Positions 10,442 through 21,011 of a stretch of 64,000 bases of DNA are shown here, piece after piece. The stretch is from Paralithodes platypus (Eukaryota > Arthropoda > Malacostraca > Decapoda > Lithodidae): assembly GCA_032716605.1 (NCBI GenBank), contig CM064539.1:2236980-2300979 (forward strand). Reading direction: 5' to 3'. The translations under genes and the position numbers were made by a program. Positions within the stretch are counted from its first letter, which is position 1. Each line of letters begins with the position of its first letter. The notes beneath the pieces are model-generated. The model did no database searches. It saw nothing but the letters and a program-made list of their open reading frames with translations, and had not been told where the DNA came from.

Positions 10442-11308
10442 ATGAACCGACAGGAAGTCATCACTCGTGCGCTAAACCAACTGGAGTTGGGAGAAGCTGC
10501 CCCAGAGGTAAAAAGCCAATGGAAGTCAAAATTGCTGGCTCGTATTCTGGACATTTGTATTCTTTTGCCTTGTGTAATTCACCTGGCAAGTGCTATTTAT
10601 CTAAAAGTTAATTATGCCCCGAAATTTACTATGGATTTACCTGTCAACAAAGTGCTTTCAGTAACTGAGATTGAGATGATCAAAAGTATTCTGCCTCAAC
10701 CAGTGCTGCAAAGTTTGAACAAATTGGGTTTTCTGGATCTCAATGGAATTACAACACTTGATGATTTCATTCACAAGCATATAATAAGTAAATTGCCAAA
10801 CAATGAAGAGTTTTTGGTTCATCTGCAGACCAAAACCTATACTGAACTTGTGGATTTGGTTAATACTCACAAAACCAAAATTCCTTTCCTTCCTGATACC
10901 GATGCAGAGGTTTTCGAAGATACTGGCATAAAACTCCTTGAAGCAAAACGTGTGCTAGATTTGCAAATAGGTTTTCTGATTGCAACCGAGATCTTGATAA
11001 TCTTGATCTGGCTCGGTTGCTATGTGTGCACACACATGTCATTTGTATATGTTAGTGTGTTTCTCATAATTGGGGTGTACATCTACTGGGCATACTTGAT
11101 ATTCGGTAGCTTCTATATCTTTAGCTTAGTATATTACAGCGAAGTTATAATTCCTATGCAGTACTTTGATATGATCGAGTCCGTACCTTTCTGGCACGGA
11201 ATAAGTGAATATTGGGCAGTTGGGTGTGGCTTGCACGCTGGGAAACTTATTGTCTACATCTTAACTCTGGTTCTTATCAAGAAGTTTTACTCGTCCCTAA
11301 AGCAATAA
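10442..11308 (+). CDS. Unrecognised multi-pass membrane protein, 288 aa
   Basis: A single uninterrupted frame with a good start context (AAAAATGAACC). I do not recognise the family. Residues about 30-53 form a first membrane segment (ARILDICILLPCVIHLASAI). About 115 soluble residues follow, rich in Leu, Asn and Lys with the acidic stretch DTDAEVFED. Then come hydrophobic segments at about 173-195 (FLIATEILIILIWLGCYV), 199-231 (aromatic, many Tyr, Phe and Trp, probably two passes) and 258-283 (LIVYILTLVLIKKF). Four or five passes fit, with a short basic C-tail (KKFYSSLKQ). There is no signal peptide and the single-exon structure is unusual beside the two intron-rich genes here. It sits in the only sizeable repeat-poor patch of the first 30 kb. 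The TAA stop lies within AATAAA. It might be a lineage-specific gene or an old retrogene; coding status rests on length and composition only. Confidence 0.75.
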   Translation: MNRQEVITRALNQLELGEAAPEVKSQWKSKLLARILDICILLPCVIHLASAIYLKVNYAPKFTMDLPVNKVLSVTEIEMIKSILPQPVLQSLNKLGFLDLNGITTLDDFIHKHIISKLPNNEEFLVHLQTKTYTELVDLVNTHKTKIPFLPDTDAEVFEDTGIKLLEAKRVLDLQIGFLIATEILIILIWLGCYVCTHMSFVYVSVFLIIGVYIYWAYLIFGSFYIFSLVYYSEVIIPMQYFDMIESVPFWHGISEYWAVGCGLHAGKLIVYILTLVLIKKFYSSLKQ

Positions 11309-11318
11309 AGCTGTGGAC

Positions 11319-11837
11319 CTTATAGCTTGGCTGCACTGCGGGACTTTAGCTGAGGACTAAAAGCTAAACAGTAATGGTGTGATCTTATAGCTTGGCTGCA
11401 CTGCGGGACTTTAGCCGAGGACTAAAAGCTAAACAGTATGGTTTGATCTTATAGCTTGGCTGCACTGTGGGACTTTAGCTGAGAACTAAAAGCTAAAGAG
11501 TAATGGTTTGACCTTATAGCTTGGCTGCACTGTGAGACTTTAGCTGAGGACTAACAGCTAAACAGTAATGGTTTGATCTTATAGCTTGGCTGCACTGTGA
11601 GACTTTAGCTGAGGACTAAAAGCTAAACAGTAATGGTTTGATCTTATAGCTTGGCTGCACCGTGAGACTTTAGCTGAGGACTAACAGCTAAACAGTAATG
11701 GTTTGACCTTATAGCTTGGCTGCACCGTGGGACTTTAGCCGAGGACTAAAAGCTAAACAGTAATGGTTTGATCTTATAGCTTGGGTGCACTGCGGGACTT
11801 TAGCTGAGGACTAAAAGCTAAACAGTAATGGTTTTCA
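11319..11837 (+). repeat. 65-bp tandem repeat in the 3' flank of the orphan gene
   Basis: Eight units of 64-65 bp (starts 11319, 11384, 11448, 11513, 11578, 11643, 11708, 11773). Each contains TTTAGCT, ten bases, then AGCTAAA, a potential 7-bp stem. The array begins 10 bp after the stop codon, so it would form most of the 3' UTR unless polyadenylation uses the AATAAA at the stop. Confidence 0.95.
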
Positions 11838-11942
11838 GGTGCATTGTGTTTTGGAGTTCCAACTCGATGGTCCATGATCACGCCTAACTTGTGGCGTGAA
11901 ATTCATCTTTGTTTACATCACCGCGAACATTTACCAACACCC

Positions 11943-12380
11943 TTAACCCACTGAGCCCCAGCGACGCAAACAGTGCGTCGGTAATGTATGCAACGCTAAA
12001 CCCCAGCGACGCCTCGTTTGCGTCAGTGTCACTCCGGTCCCTATTACTCCGGTCCTATGGCACCTAGAGGGCTCAGATTTTTATGGGAACTGTGTAAGTA
12101 TCCCACGCACCCATGCCGATGGTTGAAAACTCCCAAAGTCCAACCGCGTGCACGTGAGCGCGCAAAAACCTGATTTTTGGGGGAAATTGCCTTAAATTTT
12201 TACTCTTGTAAAATCCGTTTTCGGGGGCTTTGTAGGACCATTTTTTGCACTTTTTGAATTTTGTTTTTTTCCTTCATTCCTAACCCATGTGCTATTGTTT
12301 CTGGAATAAACAAAAATTTCAGAATCAGCCGATCCTGGGTGGTACATTTATTAATATTTAGCTGGTGCTCAATGGGTTAA
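11943..12380. mobile_element. Family D MITE, piggyBac-like
   Basis: TTAACCCACTGAGCCCCAGC at the left and GCTGGTGCTCAATGGGTTAA at the right are inverted termini at TTAA sites. The 438-bp interior has no transposase frame and includes a repeated CCCAGCGACGC word. Its right TTAA is the left TTAA of the next C element. Confidence 0.88.
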
Positions 12381-12740
12381 GGGGGGTCACCGGTTTTGTT
12401 TTTCTCTCTCTTTTTCTCTCTTTCCCTGGCTTGTATCCATTCGGCCCCATTCAGCCAACTGTTTTAAGAAGTTTATCCCCATCCAGGTGTCGATTTCTAT
12501 CGCTCGCCAGCATTGTATGGAGAAATCTGGCTTCGCCGGAGACATTGTTCTATCGAAAAATGTACAAATTTAGCTTGCTGTCAAAACCAAAATATATATA
12601 TGCTGGCTCGCTACCACTCGCCGGGAAAATATTGACACCTGGATGGGGATAAACATCTTAAAACAGTAGGCTGAATGGGGCCGAAGGGATACAAGCCAAA
12701 GAGAGAGGGAGAGAAAGAGAAAAAAAAAAACGAGATGGGC
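12377..12740 (+). mobile_element. MITE family C copy
   Basis: TTAAGGGGGGTCACCGG start, loop GGCTTCGCCGG, then the mirrored half to AAACGAGATGGGC; the right TTAA is lost. Confidence 0.9.
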
Positions 12741-12812
12741 GTAATAACACGTACCTATTTCTCCCAACAGATGGCACCACACTGTGAAGGTCATTTTGTA
12801 CAGTCTGCCTAT
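12741..12812. other. Short unassigned spacer
   Basis: About 70 bp between the truncated C end and the next B element, with no recognised feature. Confidence 0.3.
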
Positions 12813-13081
12813 TAACCCTTTGAGTACCAGCAACGTGTGTTATACCTTATTATAGCTGTATTTGGACGATATTATGCAGCTTAGGAAGGATCTGTGGTAG
12901 TTAAAAGGGTTGTTGTTGTTGCTGTTCCCCAAGCTGCCTGGCCGAACAGCCCCAAGGCCCCGAGCAAGGCCAATTGGTTGAGATAGTATGAAGCCATATT
13001 ATTGCCTGAGGTCCTTCATACAATCTTCTAATAGTCGCCAAAATGTGATGAAAAGGACGTCCCTGGTACTGTACGGGTTAA
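12813..13081. mobile_element. MITE family B copy with LINE tail inside
   Basis: TTAACCCTTTGAGTACCAGC to GGTACTGTACGGGTTAA. A 66-bp insert at about 12908-12973 is the reversed 3' end of a Jk2-type LINE (GTTGTTGTTG...CCAAGCTGCCTGGCCGAACA). Its right TTAA is shared with the next B. Confidence 0.88.
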
Positions 13082-13293
13082 CCCCTTCTGTGCAGACAAT
13101 GTCTTTCTAGTTTTGTTTGTGGCTATATGTAAACGATTTTTTGCAGTTTAAGAAGGAGCTGTGGTAGTAAAAAGGGTTAAGTGAGATGGTGTGTAGCCTA
13201 TTTATTGCTGGAGGCCCCTTTTAAACCCAATACAATCGTCCAATAGTTGCCAGAATATAATGCAAAATAAGGCGTCGGGGCAGAAGGGGTTAA
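13078..13293. mobile_element. MITE family B copy
   Basis: TTAACCCCTTCTGTGCAGAC to GGCAGAAGGGGTTAA, with inner arms GTAAACGATTTTTTGCAG and CAATACAATCGTCC. Confidence 0.92.
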
Positions 13294-13710
13294 GTGATGT
13301 CTCGGCACCAAGAATATTTTGATCAATAATTGGTATCGGCAATATCTAATCTTGATGTATTCATTTTAAGTGAGATATACAAACATGTTCCTACACTTAT
13401 CCACCGTATTCAACAAGTGACAGACATTAATACAGCACAGAGCGAGCCAAACGTAATGACAGCTGAGACATGACTTATTAGCGCAACTGTACGGTCGCGC
13501 TAAAAAGTCATGTCCCAGCTGTCATTACGTTTGGCTTGCTCTGTGCTGTATTTATGTCTGTCAGATGTTGAATAGTGTAGGTAAGTGTAGGAACATGTTT
13601 GTATATCTCACTCGATAAGCAGAAATGAAGCTTAGATATTGCTGATACCAAATATTGATCAAAACATACTTGGTGCCGAAACATGACTTATTAGCGCGAC
13701 TGTGCACCCT
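13294..13710. mobile_element. Family E, two copies head to head
   Basis: An about 200-bp left copy and its mirror image are joined at ACTGTACGGTCGCGCTAA, giving a very long hairpin. Both copies have termini like GTCGCGCTAATAAGTCATGT and contain the GCACAGAGCGAGCCAAACGT word. A single copy lies at 48136-48355. Confidence 0.88.
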
Positions 13711-13845
13711 AATATTCTCTAGTCTATAAATATCCTGGGTCGCAGTGAGGCAGGAGAGGTGACGATACTTTTCCCTCTGACTGTACATAATTTACCTTTG
13801 ATTCTGGCTAAAAGCTTCTGTGTTCATTGCTTTCGGTTGTGATGT
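13711..13845. other. Unassigned spacer
   Basis: No element or gene recognised between family E and family F. Confidence 0.3.
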
Positions 13846-13985
13846 CCCTATTCGGGCTCTGTCTTGAGTCGGCCACCCCCCAAAACAAAGCAAAAAAATA
13901 AAATATGGAGAAAATAAATAAAATAGGAAAAGTGGGAATTGGGCCTGAATATATAGAATACAATATAGAGATAATTTGTGTTGGC
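13846..13985 (-). mobile_element. Family F element (GATA-tailed)
   Basis: GGGCTCTGTCTTGAGTCGGC, an A-rich middle, then AAGTGGGAATTGGGCCTGAA and TATAGA sequence. Copies near 14.8, 44.5 and 61.8 kb share both ends and terminate in GATA repeats. Orientation is uncertain. It looks like a short retroposon 3' end. Confidence 0.6.
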
Positions 13986-14086
13986 TACGGAGGAACTATA
14001 TATGTTGGCCCAGCTGCAGAGGCATGGTACCCAAGGATCCCACGAGGGAGATAAAACAGATAGCAAGATAAACAAGATAGGGGATA

Positions 14087-14450
14087 TTAAGGGGGTCACC
14101 GGATTTGTTTGATCTTTCTCTCCTTTTCTCTCTTTCTCGGGCTTGTATCCATTCGGCCCCATTCAGCCAACTGTTTTAAGACGTTTATCCCCATCCAGGT
14201 GTCGATTTCTTCCTGGCGAGCGATAGCGAGCCAGCATTGTATGGGGAAATCCGGCGTCGCCGGAGAAATCTTTCTATCGAAAAATTTACAAATTTAGCTT
14301 GCTGTCAAAACGAAAATATATATATGCTGGGAAAATATTGACACCTGGATGGGGGTAAACGTCTTAAAACAGTAGGCTGAATGGGGCGGAATGGATACAA
14401 ACCAAAGAGAGAGGGAGAGAAAGAGAAAAAAGCGAGGTGGGCTCCCTTAA
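14087..14450 (+). mobile_element. MITE family C copy
   Basis: TTAAGGGGGTCACCGG to GGTGGGCTCCCTTAA, loop CCGGCGTCGCCGG, long paired halves. Confidence 0.93.
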
Positions 14451-14519
14451 GATAAACGAGATAAAGTTTGTATAACACGTGATCAGCTGCAACAACCTTT
14501 GTGTTACTCTTATTTTCAT

Positions 14520-14637
14520 TATCTCTCTCTCGCTCTCTCTCTCTGCCCCCCACCCTCTCTCTCTCTCTCTCTCTGCCCCCCCCCCCCCTCTCTCTCTCTC
14601 TCTCTCTTTTTGCTCCCCCCCCCCCTCTCTCTCTCTC
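14520..14637. repeat. (CT)n/(C)n compound microsatellite
   Basis: CT runs separated by three poly-C tracts; the R/E and S/L frames across it are artefacts. Confidence 0.97.
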
Positions 14638-14774
14638 CAGCTGCTCCGGGTTGAACTGAAACTCTTTTTTTATTATTTGTTTTGCCTGATATTCTGAGTA
14701 AAACAAAAATCAATATATATACATAGATTTTTGGGGACATTTGTTTGCAGGGGGATGTGTGTGGGGATGTGTTT

Positions 14775-14965
14775 GTATCTGTGTTTGTTCGTTGTTTTAG
14801 TGTTTTCCCTGTTCTTGCTCTGTCTTGAGTCGGCCACCCCCAAGACAAAAAGGAAAAACAAAAAAATAATAAAGTAGAATGAAATAGAAAATAAAAATAA
14901 AAATAGGAAAAATAGGGATTGGGCCTGAGGATATAGATAGATAGAGAGATAGATAGATAGTTTGC
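14775..14965 (-). mobile_element. Family F element
   Basis: TCTGTCTTGAGTCGGCCACC, poly-A-rich middle, GGGATTGGGCCTGAGGATAT, then (GATA)n. Matches the copy near 13.9 kb. Confidence 0.65.
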
Positions 14966-15222
14966 AGTTATGGTCTATTAAGATCGAAATGTTTGTGTTT
15001 GTCTTAATATTTAAAGCAGTTGTCCCTATAATAAAAGGATATAGAGAAGAAAATAAGTAGCGTATGTTATTGTATACTATCAATTCTTCATAAAAAGAAA
15101 AATACTCTGTAGCTTTCTTAATTTTCCTGTGACGAGGAGTTGAATATTACAAATATAACAAAATTGTATATTCATCGCATTGCCACGGGCAGATGAAGAA
15201 AGCTAGAGTTTACTATGCCTCT

Positions 15223-15650
15223 TTAACCCATTGACTGCCGGAAACGTTCCCGAATGCCATTGCAATTTACAGGCTTTTAAAACCTCTTAAAGCCTGTAGA
15301 ATCGAGTGCGAGGGAGCGGGAGTGCGACAGGCCACCCGTCCTTCCTCCAGCCAGCTAGCCGGTGCACTGAGGAGTATGAACCATACTGTTGCTAGATATA
15401 TAGCGCTGCCAAAGGCAAATGTAGCGAGACATTAGCGATAATTGCTCATTTTAGCGAATGTCTATGGTAGCGCTGCGGGTGAACCCCACGAGCTACGAAG
15501 CTTGTTTGTCATTTTGAAGTTATTTTATTCTTGTTTTTGGCTGAATACATTTAATTTCATTCAGACACTTGCTTAATCAATCAGGAGTGCCTGAATGAGC
15601 CCTAATATGGCGGAACATAGGCGGAAATATGCCCGGAGCGTAAGTGTTAA
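15223..15650. mobile_element. Family G MITE, TTAA-flanked
   Basis: TTAACCCATTGACTGCCGG at the left and GCCCGGAGCGTAAGTGTTAA at the right are imperfect inverted termini at TTAA. The 428-bp interior is GC-richer and has no transposase. It is similar in size to family D but the sequence differs. Confidence 0.65.
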
Positions 15651-15659
15651 AGAAATTTA

Positions 15660-16020
15660 CATACGACCGAGTAGTGCACAAGGAAGTATGGTATAAATAC
15701 TTATAAGAAGAATAACAAACTCTTCTGTGTGCCTCTTCATTTTCCCATGGTGATGGGTTGAATATGCGATTTTGTGTGATTTGTCATTTTCAACTCGTCG
15801 TAACGTGAAAATTAAGAAAGCTACAAAGTAAGTGTTGATATTTCTATGCAGTATTGATAGGATACTTTATCATACACTACTTATTTTCTTTCCTATCACT
15901 TTTCATTAGAGGAAAAACTGACTTAAAATATTGAAAAACTTAAAAATAGTCGACTTTAATGAACCATAGCTGCCAAAAAATTTCCCAAAAACCCTATGTG
16001 TATGGAACATTTATTACTAA
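15660..16020. other. AT-rich stretch with half of an inverted repeat
   Basis: The 40-bp stretch near 15790-15832 (CAACTCGTCG, then AAAATTAAGAAAGCTACA) is an imperfect reverse complement of one near 15107-15148, so the two bracket element G. No gene is seen. Confidence 0.5.
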
Positions 16021-16139
16021 GATGTCTCGGCCTTTGGCCGAGACATCTTTTATCGAAAAATATACAAATTGATCTTGAAACGGGGTCTACGGAGTGTTTT
16101 TTAAGCTTGATGAAGGTTTAGCGGGGAAACAAAGATAAA

Positions 16140-16140
<1 letters not shown>
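16021..16140 (+). mobile_element. Family A right half with remade hairpin
   Basis: A perfect palindrome (GATGTCTCGGC, CTTTG, GCCGAGACATC) replaces the usual CCGG hairpin, followed by normal family A sequence (TATCGAAAAATATACAAATT, GGTCTACGGAGTG). Confidence 0.75.
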
Positions 16141-16182
<42 letters not shown>

Positions 16183-16215
16183 GTATGTGTGTATTATACT
16201 CTGGCACACTCAATT

Positions 16216-16268
<53 letters not shown>

Positions 16269-16287
16269 TATATACAGTATAGGCCTA

Positions 16288-16341
<54 letters not shown>
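16140..16341. repeat. (TA)n and poly-T
   Basis: Two TA arrays separated by about 30 bp of unique sequence, then about 39 T. Confidence 0.98.
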
Positions 16342-16342
<1 letters not shown>

Positions 16343-16489
16343 TCCCCTTAAAGGTGTTCACATGCCGTTCACTACTTGAGCAGTTTGTTTACGAGTTAGT
16401 CGCAGTTTGAGAGATAAGAGAGAGAGGGGGGGATAACCTTAAGATGATTAATTTAGGGAGATATAAACACTTGGTATCTACTCATCTTT

Positions 16490-16658
16490 CTCTCCCCCCC
16501 CCCCCCACCCCTCTTTCTTTCTTTCTCTCTGTTTCAGTCTGTCTCTCTGTCTGTCTCTCTCGATATATATACAGTATATAGGCACACACACACACACACA
16601 CATCCATATACTGTATAGTTACTAACACAAAAACTTCATACACAAATATACTGTACAG

Positions 16659-16697
<39 letters not shown>

Positions 16698-16885
16698 TAC
16701 AGACATACAGACACACACACACACACACATACACAGACACAGACACACACACACACAGACAGACACAGACACAGACAGACACACACACACAGACACAGAC
16801 AGACAGACAGACACACAGACAGACAGACACACAGACACAGACACACACAGACAGACACACAGACACACACACACACACACACACA
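16490..16885. repeat. CT, CA and CAGA microsatellites
   Basis: C-rich CT run, a CA run, then about 220 bp of mixed CA/CAGA on the plus strand. Cys/Val/Ser-rich frames on the opposite strand are artefacts. Confidence 0.97.
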
Positions 16886-17338
16886 AAATACTGCGTTCAA
16901 TCCTGGTGCCCTTATTACCAAAAAGATATAGACAAGCTAGAACGAGGTCAACGTAGAGTTACCAAAATGATACCTAGCCTAAAGAACAAACCATACGAGG
17001 AGCGTCTTAGAGAATTAAATCTATTTCCTTTAACCCAGCGCAGATTAAGAGGCGACTTAATTCAAGTGTTCAAAATCATCAAAGGCATCGACAATATGAA
17101 CTGTAGTAAGTACTTCACTATCGACCAATCTAATTACACGCGGGGAAACGGGTGCAAAATTATTTGTAAATCTTTTAACTCACACGAAGCTAAACATTTT
17201 TTCTTCAATCGAGTTGTCAACTTATGGAATGGGCTTCCCCGAGATGTTATAGACTGCAGCACCGTTGATTCATTTAAACTTCGCCTAGACAAATATTTTG
17301 CATCAAACCCGCGACTGACTGCGTTTGTAAATGAATAA
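16883..17338 (+). pseudogene. CR1-like LINE, C-terminal fragment
   Basis: Open from the edge of the CA microsatellite to a TAA. It reads [10 protein letters not shown], then [46 protein letters not shown] and, near the end, FFNRVVNLWNGLPRDVID. This is the region after the reverse transcriptase domain in CR1/L2-type LINEs (known motif: LE..QRRATK...YEERL..L.L...RRLRGD.I...KI). Everything 5' of it, including the catalytic core, is missing. About 150 residues are uninterrupted, so the insertion is not very old. The following 240 bp up to the poly-C array are probably its 3' UTR. Confidence 0.85.
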
Positions 17339-17594
17339 CTTTATTTTATCCTCCCCTCAGTTACTAACCCATCTGTCCCCTACTAACTTCCTAATCCTGC
17401 CACGGACATTAGTTCCAGGGCAGTAGTTCCCTTTCCAATGTTCCCTTACCCACTCTAAACCACTGTTTGGACACTTGATCCTCAGTGTTTTGGAGGACAA
17501 GCAGCCTAGAAGGGTCACTAGACCTGTTGTTGCTTTATTTCCTTTGTACCCCTTTGTACTCATTATAAGGTCATACAAACATACGTACAGTGAC

Positions 17595-19275
17595 CCCCCC
17601 CCCCCCCACGGTACAGTACCGTCCTCCTAGTGATATAAGAGGTGCCTACATACAAGATACCCCCCCCCCCCACGGTACAGTACCGTCCTCCTAGTGATAT
17701 AAGAGGTGCCTACATACATACAAGATACCCCCCCCCCCCCCCCCCCACGGTACAGTACCGTCCTCCTAGTGATATAAGAGGTGCCTACATACAAGATACC
17801 CCCCCCCCCACGGTACAGTACCGTCCTCCTAGTGATATAAGAGGTGCCTACATACAAGATACCCCCCCCCCCCACGGTACAGTACCGTCCTCCTAGTGAT
17901 ATAAGAGGTGCCTACATACAAGATACCCCCCCCCCCCACGGTACAGTACCGTCCTCCTAGTGATATAAGAGGTGCCTACATACAAGATACCCCCCCCCCC
18001 CCCCACGGTACAGTACCGTCCTCCTAGTGATATAAGAGGTGCCTACATACAAGATACCCCCCCCCCCCACGGTACAGTACCGTCCTCCTAGTGATATAAG
18101 AGGTGCCTACATACAAGATACCCCCCCCCCCACGGTACAGTACCGTCCTCCTAGTGATATATAAGAGGTGCCTACATACAAGATAAAGATACCCCCCCCC
18201 CCCCACGGTACAGTACCGTCCTCCTAGTGATATAAGAGGTGCCTACATACAAGATACCATCACCCCCCCCCCCACGGTACAGTACCGTCCTCCTAGTGAT
18301 ATAAGAGGTGCCTACATACAAGATACCCCCCCCCCCCCACGGTACAGTACCGTCCTCCTAGTGATATAAGAGGTGCCTACATACAAGATACCCCCCCCCC
18401 CCCCCACGGTACAGTACCGTCCTCCTAGTGATATAAGAGGTGCCTACATACAAGATACCCCCCCCCCCCACGGTACAGTACCGTCCTCCTAGTGATATAA
18501 GAGGTGCCTACATACAAGATACCCCCCCCCCACGGTACAGTACCGTCCTCCTAGTGATATAAGAGGTGCCTACATACAAGATACCCCCCCCCCCACGGTA
18601 CAGTACCGTCCTCCTAGTGATATAAGAGGTGCCTACATACAAGATACCCCCCCCCCCCCACGGTACAGTACCGTCCTCCTAGTGATATAAGAGGTGCCTA
18701 CATACAAGATACCCTCCCCCCCCCCCCCACGGTACAGTACCGTCCTCCTAGTGATATAGAGGTGCCTACATAAAAGATACCCCCCCCCCCCCACGGTACA
18801 GTACCGTCCTCCTAGTGATATAAGAGGTGCCTACATACAAGATACCCTCCCCCCCCCCCCCCCCACGGTACAGTACCGTCCTCCTAGTGATATAAGAGGT
18901 GCCTACATACAAGATACCCTCCCCCCCCCCCCCCGGTACAGTACCGTCCTCCTAGTGATATAAGAGGTGCCTACATACAAGATACCCTCCCCCCCCCCCC
19001 ACGGTACAGTACCGTCCTCCTAGTGATATAAGAGGTGCCTACATACAAGATACCCCCCCCCCCCCCCCCACGGTACAGTACCGTCCTCCTAGTGATATAA
19101 GAGGTGCCTACATACAAGATACACCCCCCCCCCCCCCACGGTCCAGTACCGTCCTCCTAGTGATATAAGAGGTCCCTACATACAAGATCCCCTCCCCCCC
19201 CCCCCACGGTACAGTACCGTCCTCCTAGTGATATAAGAGGTGCCTACATACAAGATCCCCCCCCCCCCCACGGTA
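17595..19275. repeat. About 62-bp minisatellite with poly-C and a palindrome
   Basis: Twenty-five full units and one partial. Each has C(9-18), the odd palindrome ACGGTACAGTACCGT, then CCTCCTAGTGATATAAGAGG and TGCCTACATACAAGATA. Units differ mainly in poly-C length. Pro-rich or Gly-rich frames across it are artefacts. Confidence 0.98.
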
Positions 19276-19363
19276 AAGGGGTTAAGGGGTAGGGCTATTT
19301 GTGGCTCTAGTTATTTATTCGTATATATATACAGTATATATATATATATATATTATATATATT

Positions 19364-19397
<34 letters not shown>

Positions 19398-19406
19398 CAG
19401 TATATA
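19276..19406. repeat. Family A end scrap and (TA)n
   Basis: A TTAAGGGGTAGGGCTATTTG scrap resembling a family A terminus, then a broken TA array. Confidence 0.7.
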
Positions 19407-20928
19407 CCCTCTCTGGGCTTAACACTAATAAGGCGTACGGTCCGGACGGTGTTCCTCCTGTTGTTCTCAAAAACTGTACTTCCGTGCTGACTCCCTGCCT
19501 AGGCAAACTCTTTCGTCTCTGTCTATCCTCTAACGTCTTCCCTTCATGCTGGAAGTTTGCTCACATTCAACCTGTCCCAAAGAAGGGTGACCGCTCTCAA
19601 CCCTCCAACTATCGTCCAATTGCTCTTATCTCTTGTCTTTCTAAAGTTTTTGAAACTATTCTTGCTTCCAAATTTCTTAAGCATTTCTCTTCTCATAATC
19701 TGCTCTCAGATCGCCAGTATGGCTTCCTTAAGGGTCGCTCTACTGGTGATCTTCTTTCATATCTTACTAACTCTTGGTCATCCTCCTTTCGGGACTTCGG
19801 TGAGACTTTTTCTATTGCACTAGACATATCGAAAGCCTTCGATAGAGTCTGGCATAAATCTTTAATTTCTAAACTACCCTCCTTCGGTTTCTATCCCTCC
19901 ATCTGTGCCTTTGTCTCTAATTTCCTTTCCGGCCGTTCCATAGCCGCGGTTGTGGACGGCCATTGTTCACTTCCTCACTCTATAAACTCCGGTGTTCCTC
20001 AGGGCTCTGTCCTATCTCCTATTCTCTTTCTAATTTTTATAAATGATCTCCTTAACTGTACCTTAATTCCCATCCATTCATACGCAGACGACTCAACCTT
20101 GCACTACTCCATTAGTTTTTCAGAACGCCCCAGCCAGCAATCCCTCAACGACAAACGTAATGAAGCCATAGAAATCTTAAATTCTGATCTAAATACTATT
20201 TCCAATTGGGGCAGAGAGAAAACCTTGTTAACTTTAATGCTTCCAAAACCCAATTTCTCCATCTATCTACCCGTCAGGATCTCCCAGCGGACTATCCCTT
20301 ATTCTTCAACAATACAAAAATCAACCCTTCATCTTCTCTCAATATTCTTGGTGTCTCTTTTTCTGCTCTCATTTGGAAGGACCATATTACCAGTCTTGCT
20401 AAGGCAGCATCCCAGAAGCTGGGTGTGCTCAACCGCCTTAGGGGGTTCTTTTCCCCTGCACAGCTTCTTGCTCTGTACAGGGGCATAGTGCGCCCTTGTA
20501 TTGAGTATTGTTCACATGTGTGGGGAGGTTCCTCTCACACTGCTCTCCTAAACAAAGTTGAAAGGAAGGCCTTTCGTATCATTAACTCCCGTCCACTCAC
20601 CAACTCTCTGCAATCTCTCTCTCTCCGCCGCAATGTTGCATCTCTCTCGCTATTCTATCGCTACTATAATAATCAGTGTTCCTCAGAGCTATCCCAGTGC
20701 ATACCACCTCCTTTACGTAGGGCACGTGGTACCCGTCTTGCAACTCAATCCCACCCCTACTCTGTGCAACTCTCCAACCCAAGAGTGAAACGTTACTCTC
20801 AAACTTTCTTCTACTCAACAGCTGAGCTCTGGAACTCTCTCCCAGAATCAGTCTTTCCCTCTTCCTATGACTTAAATTGCTTCAAACTCCGTGTGTCCAG
20901 GCATTTTGGCTCGAACGTCCCTTGATTT
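19407..20928 (+). pseudogene. Jk1 LINE, reverse transcriptase region
   Basis: A 5'-truncated jockey-like LINE, starting just upstream of RT. Visible in order: NKAYGPDGVPPVVLKN, IQPVPKKGD, NYRPIALIS, DRQYGFLKGRSTGD, motif A IALDISKAFDRVWH, GVPQGSVLSPILF, and the catalytic motif SYADDST. A single-base insertion near 20217 (after SNWG) shifts the frame. The second frame continues from VNFNASKTQFLHL through LNILGVSFS, LNRLRGFFSPAQLLALYRG and RPCIEYCSHVWGG to the end, SRHFGSNVP-stop. The endonuclease domain is missing. One frameshift and intact catalytic residues indicate a fairly young, dead copy. This is the best reference for the Jk1 family in the window. Confidence 0.92.
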
Positions 20929-21011
20929 TGGCCCTGTCACTCTTTAAACTATGGGGGAGGCACTCGCTATAGGCAGTTATGCCTTTTGCCTCCCTCAATC
21001 ACATAGAAAAA

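Noticed and set aside
16622..16921. Cys/Val-rich frames resembling small cysteine-rich peptides (also 54588-55100)
   Set aside because: CA/TG microsatellite translations.
17595..19275. Regularly spaced palindromic repeats resembling a CRISPR array
   Set aside because: The spacers are identical between units and vary only in poly-C length; eukaryotic context; no cas genes.
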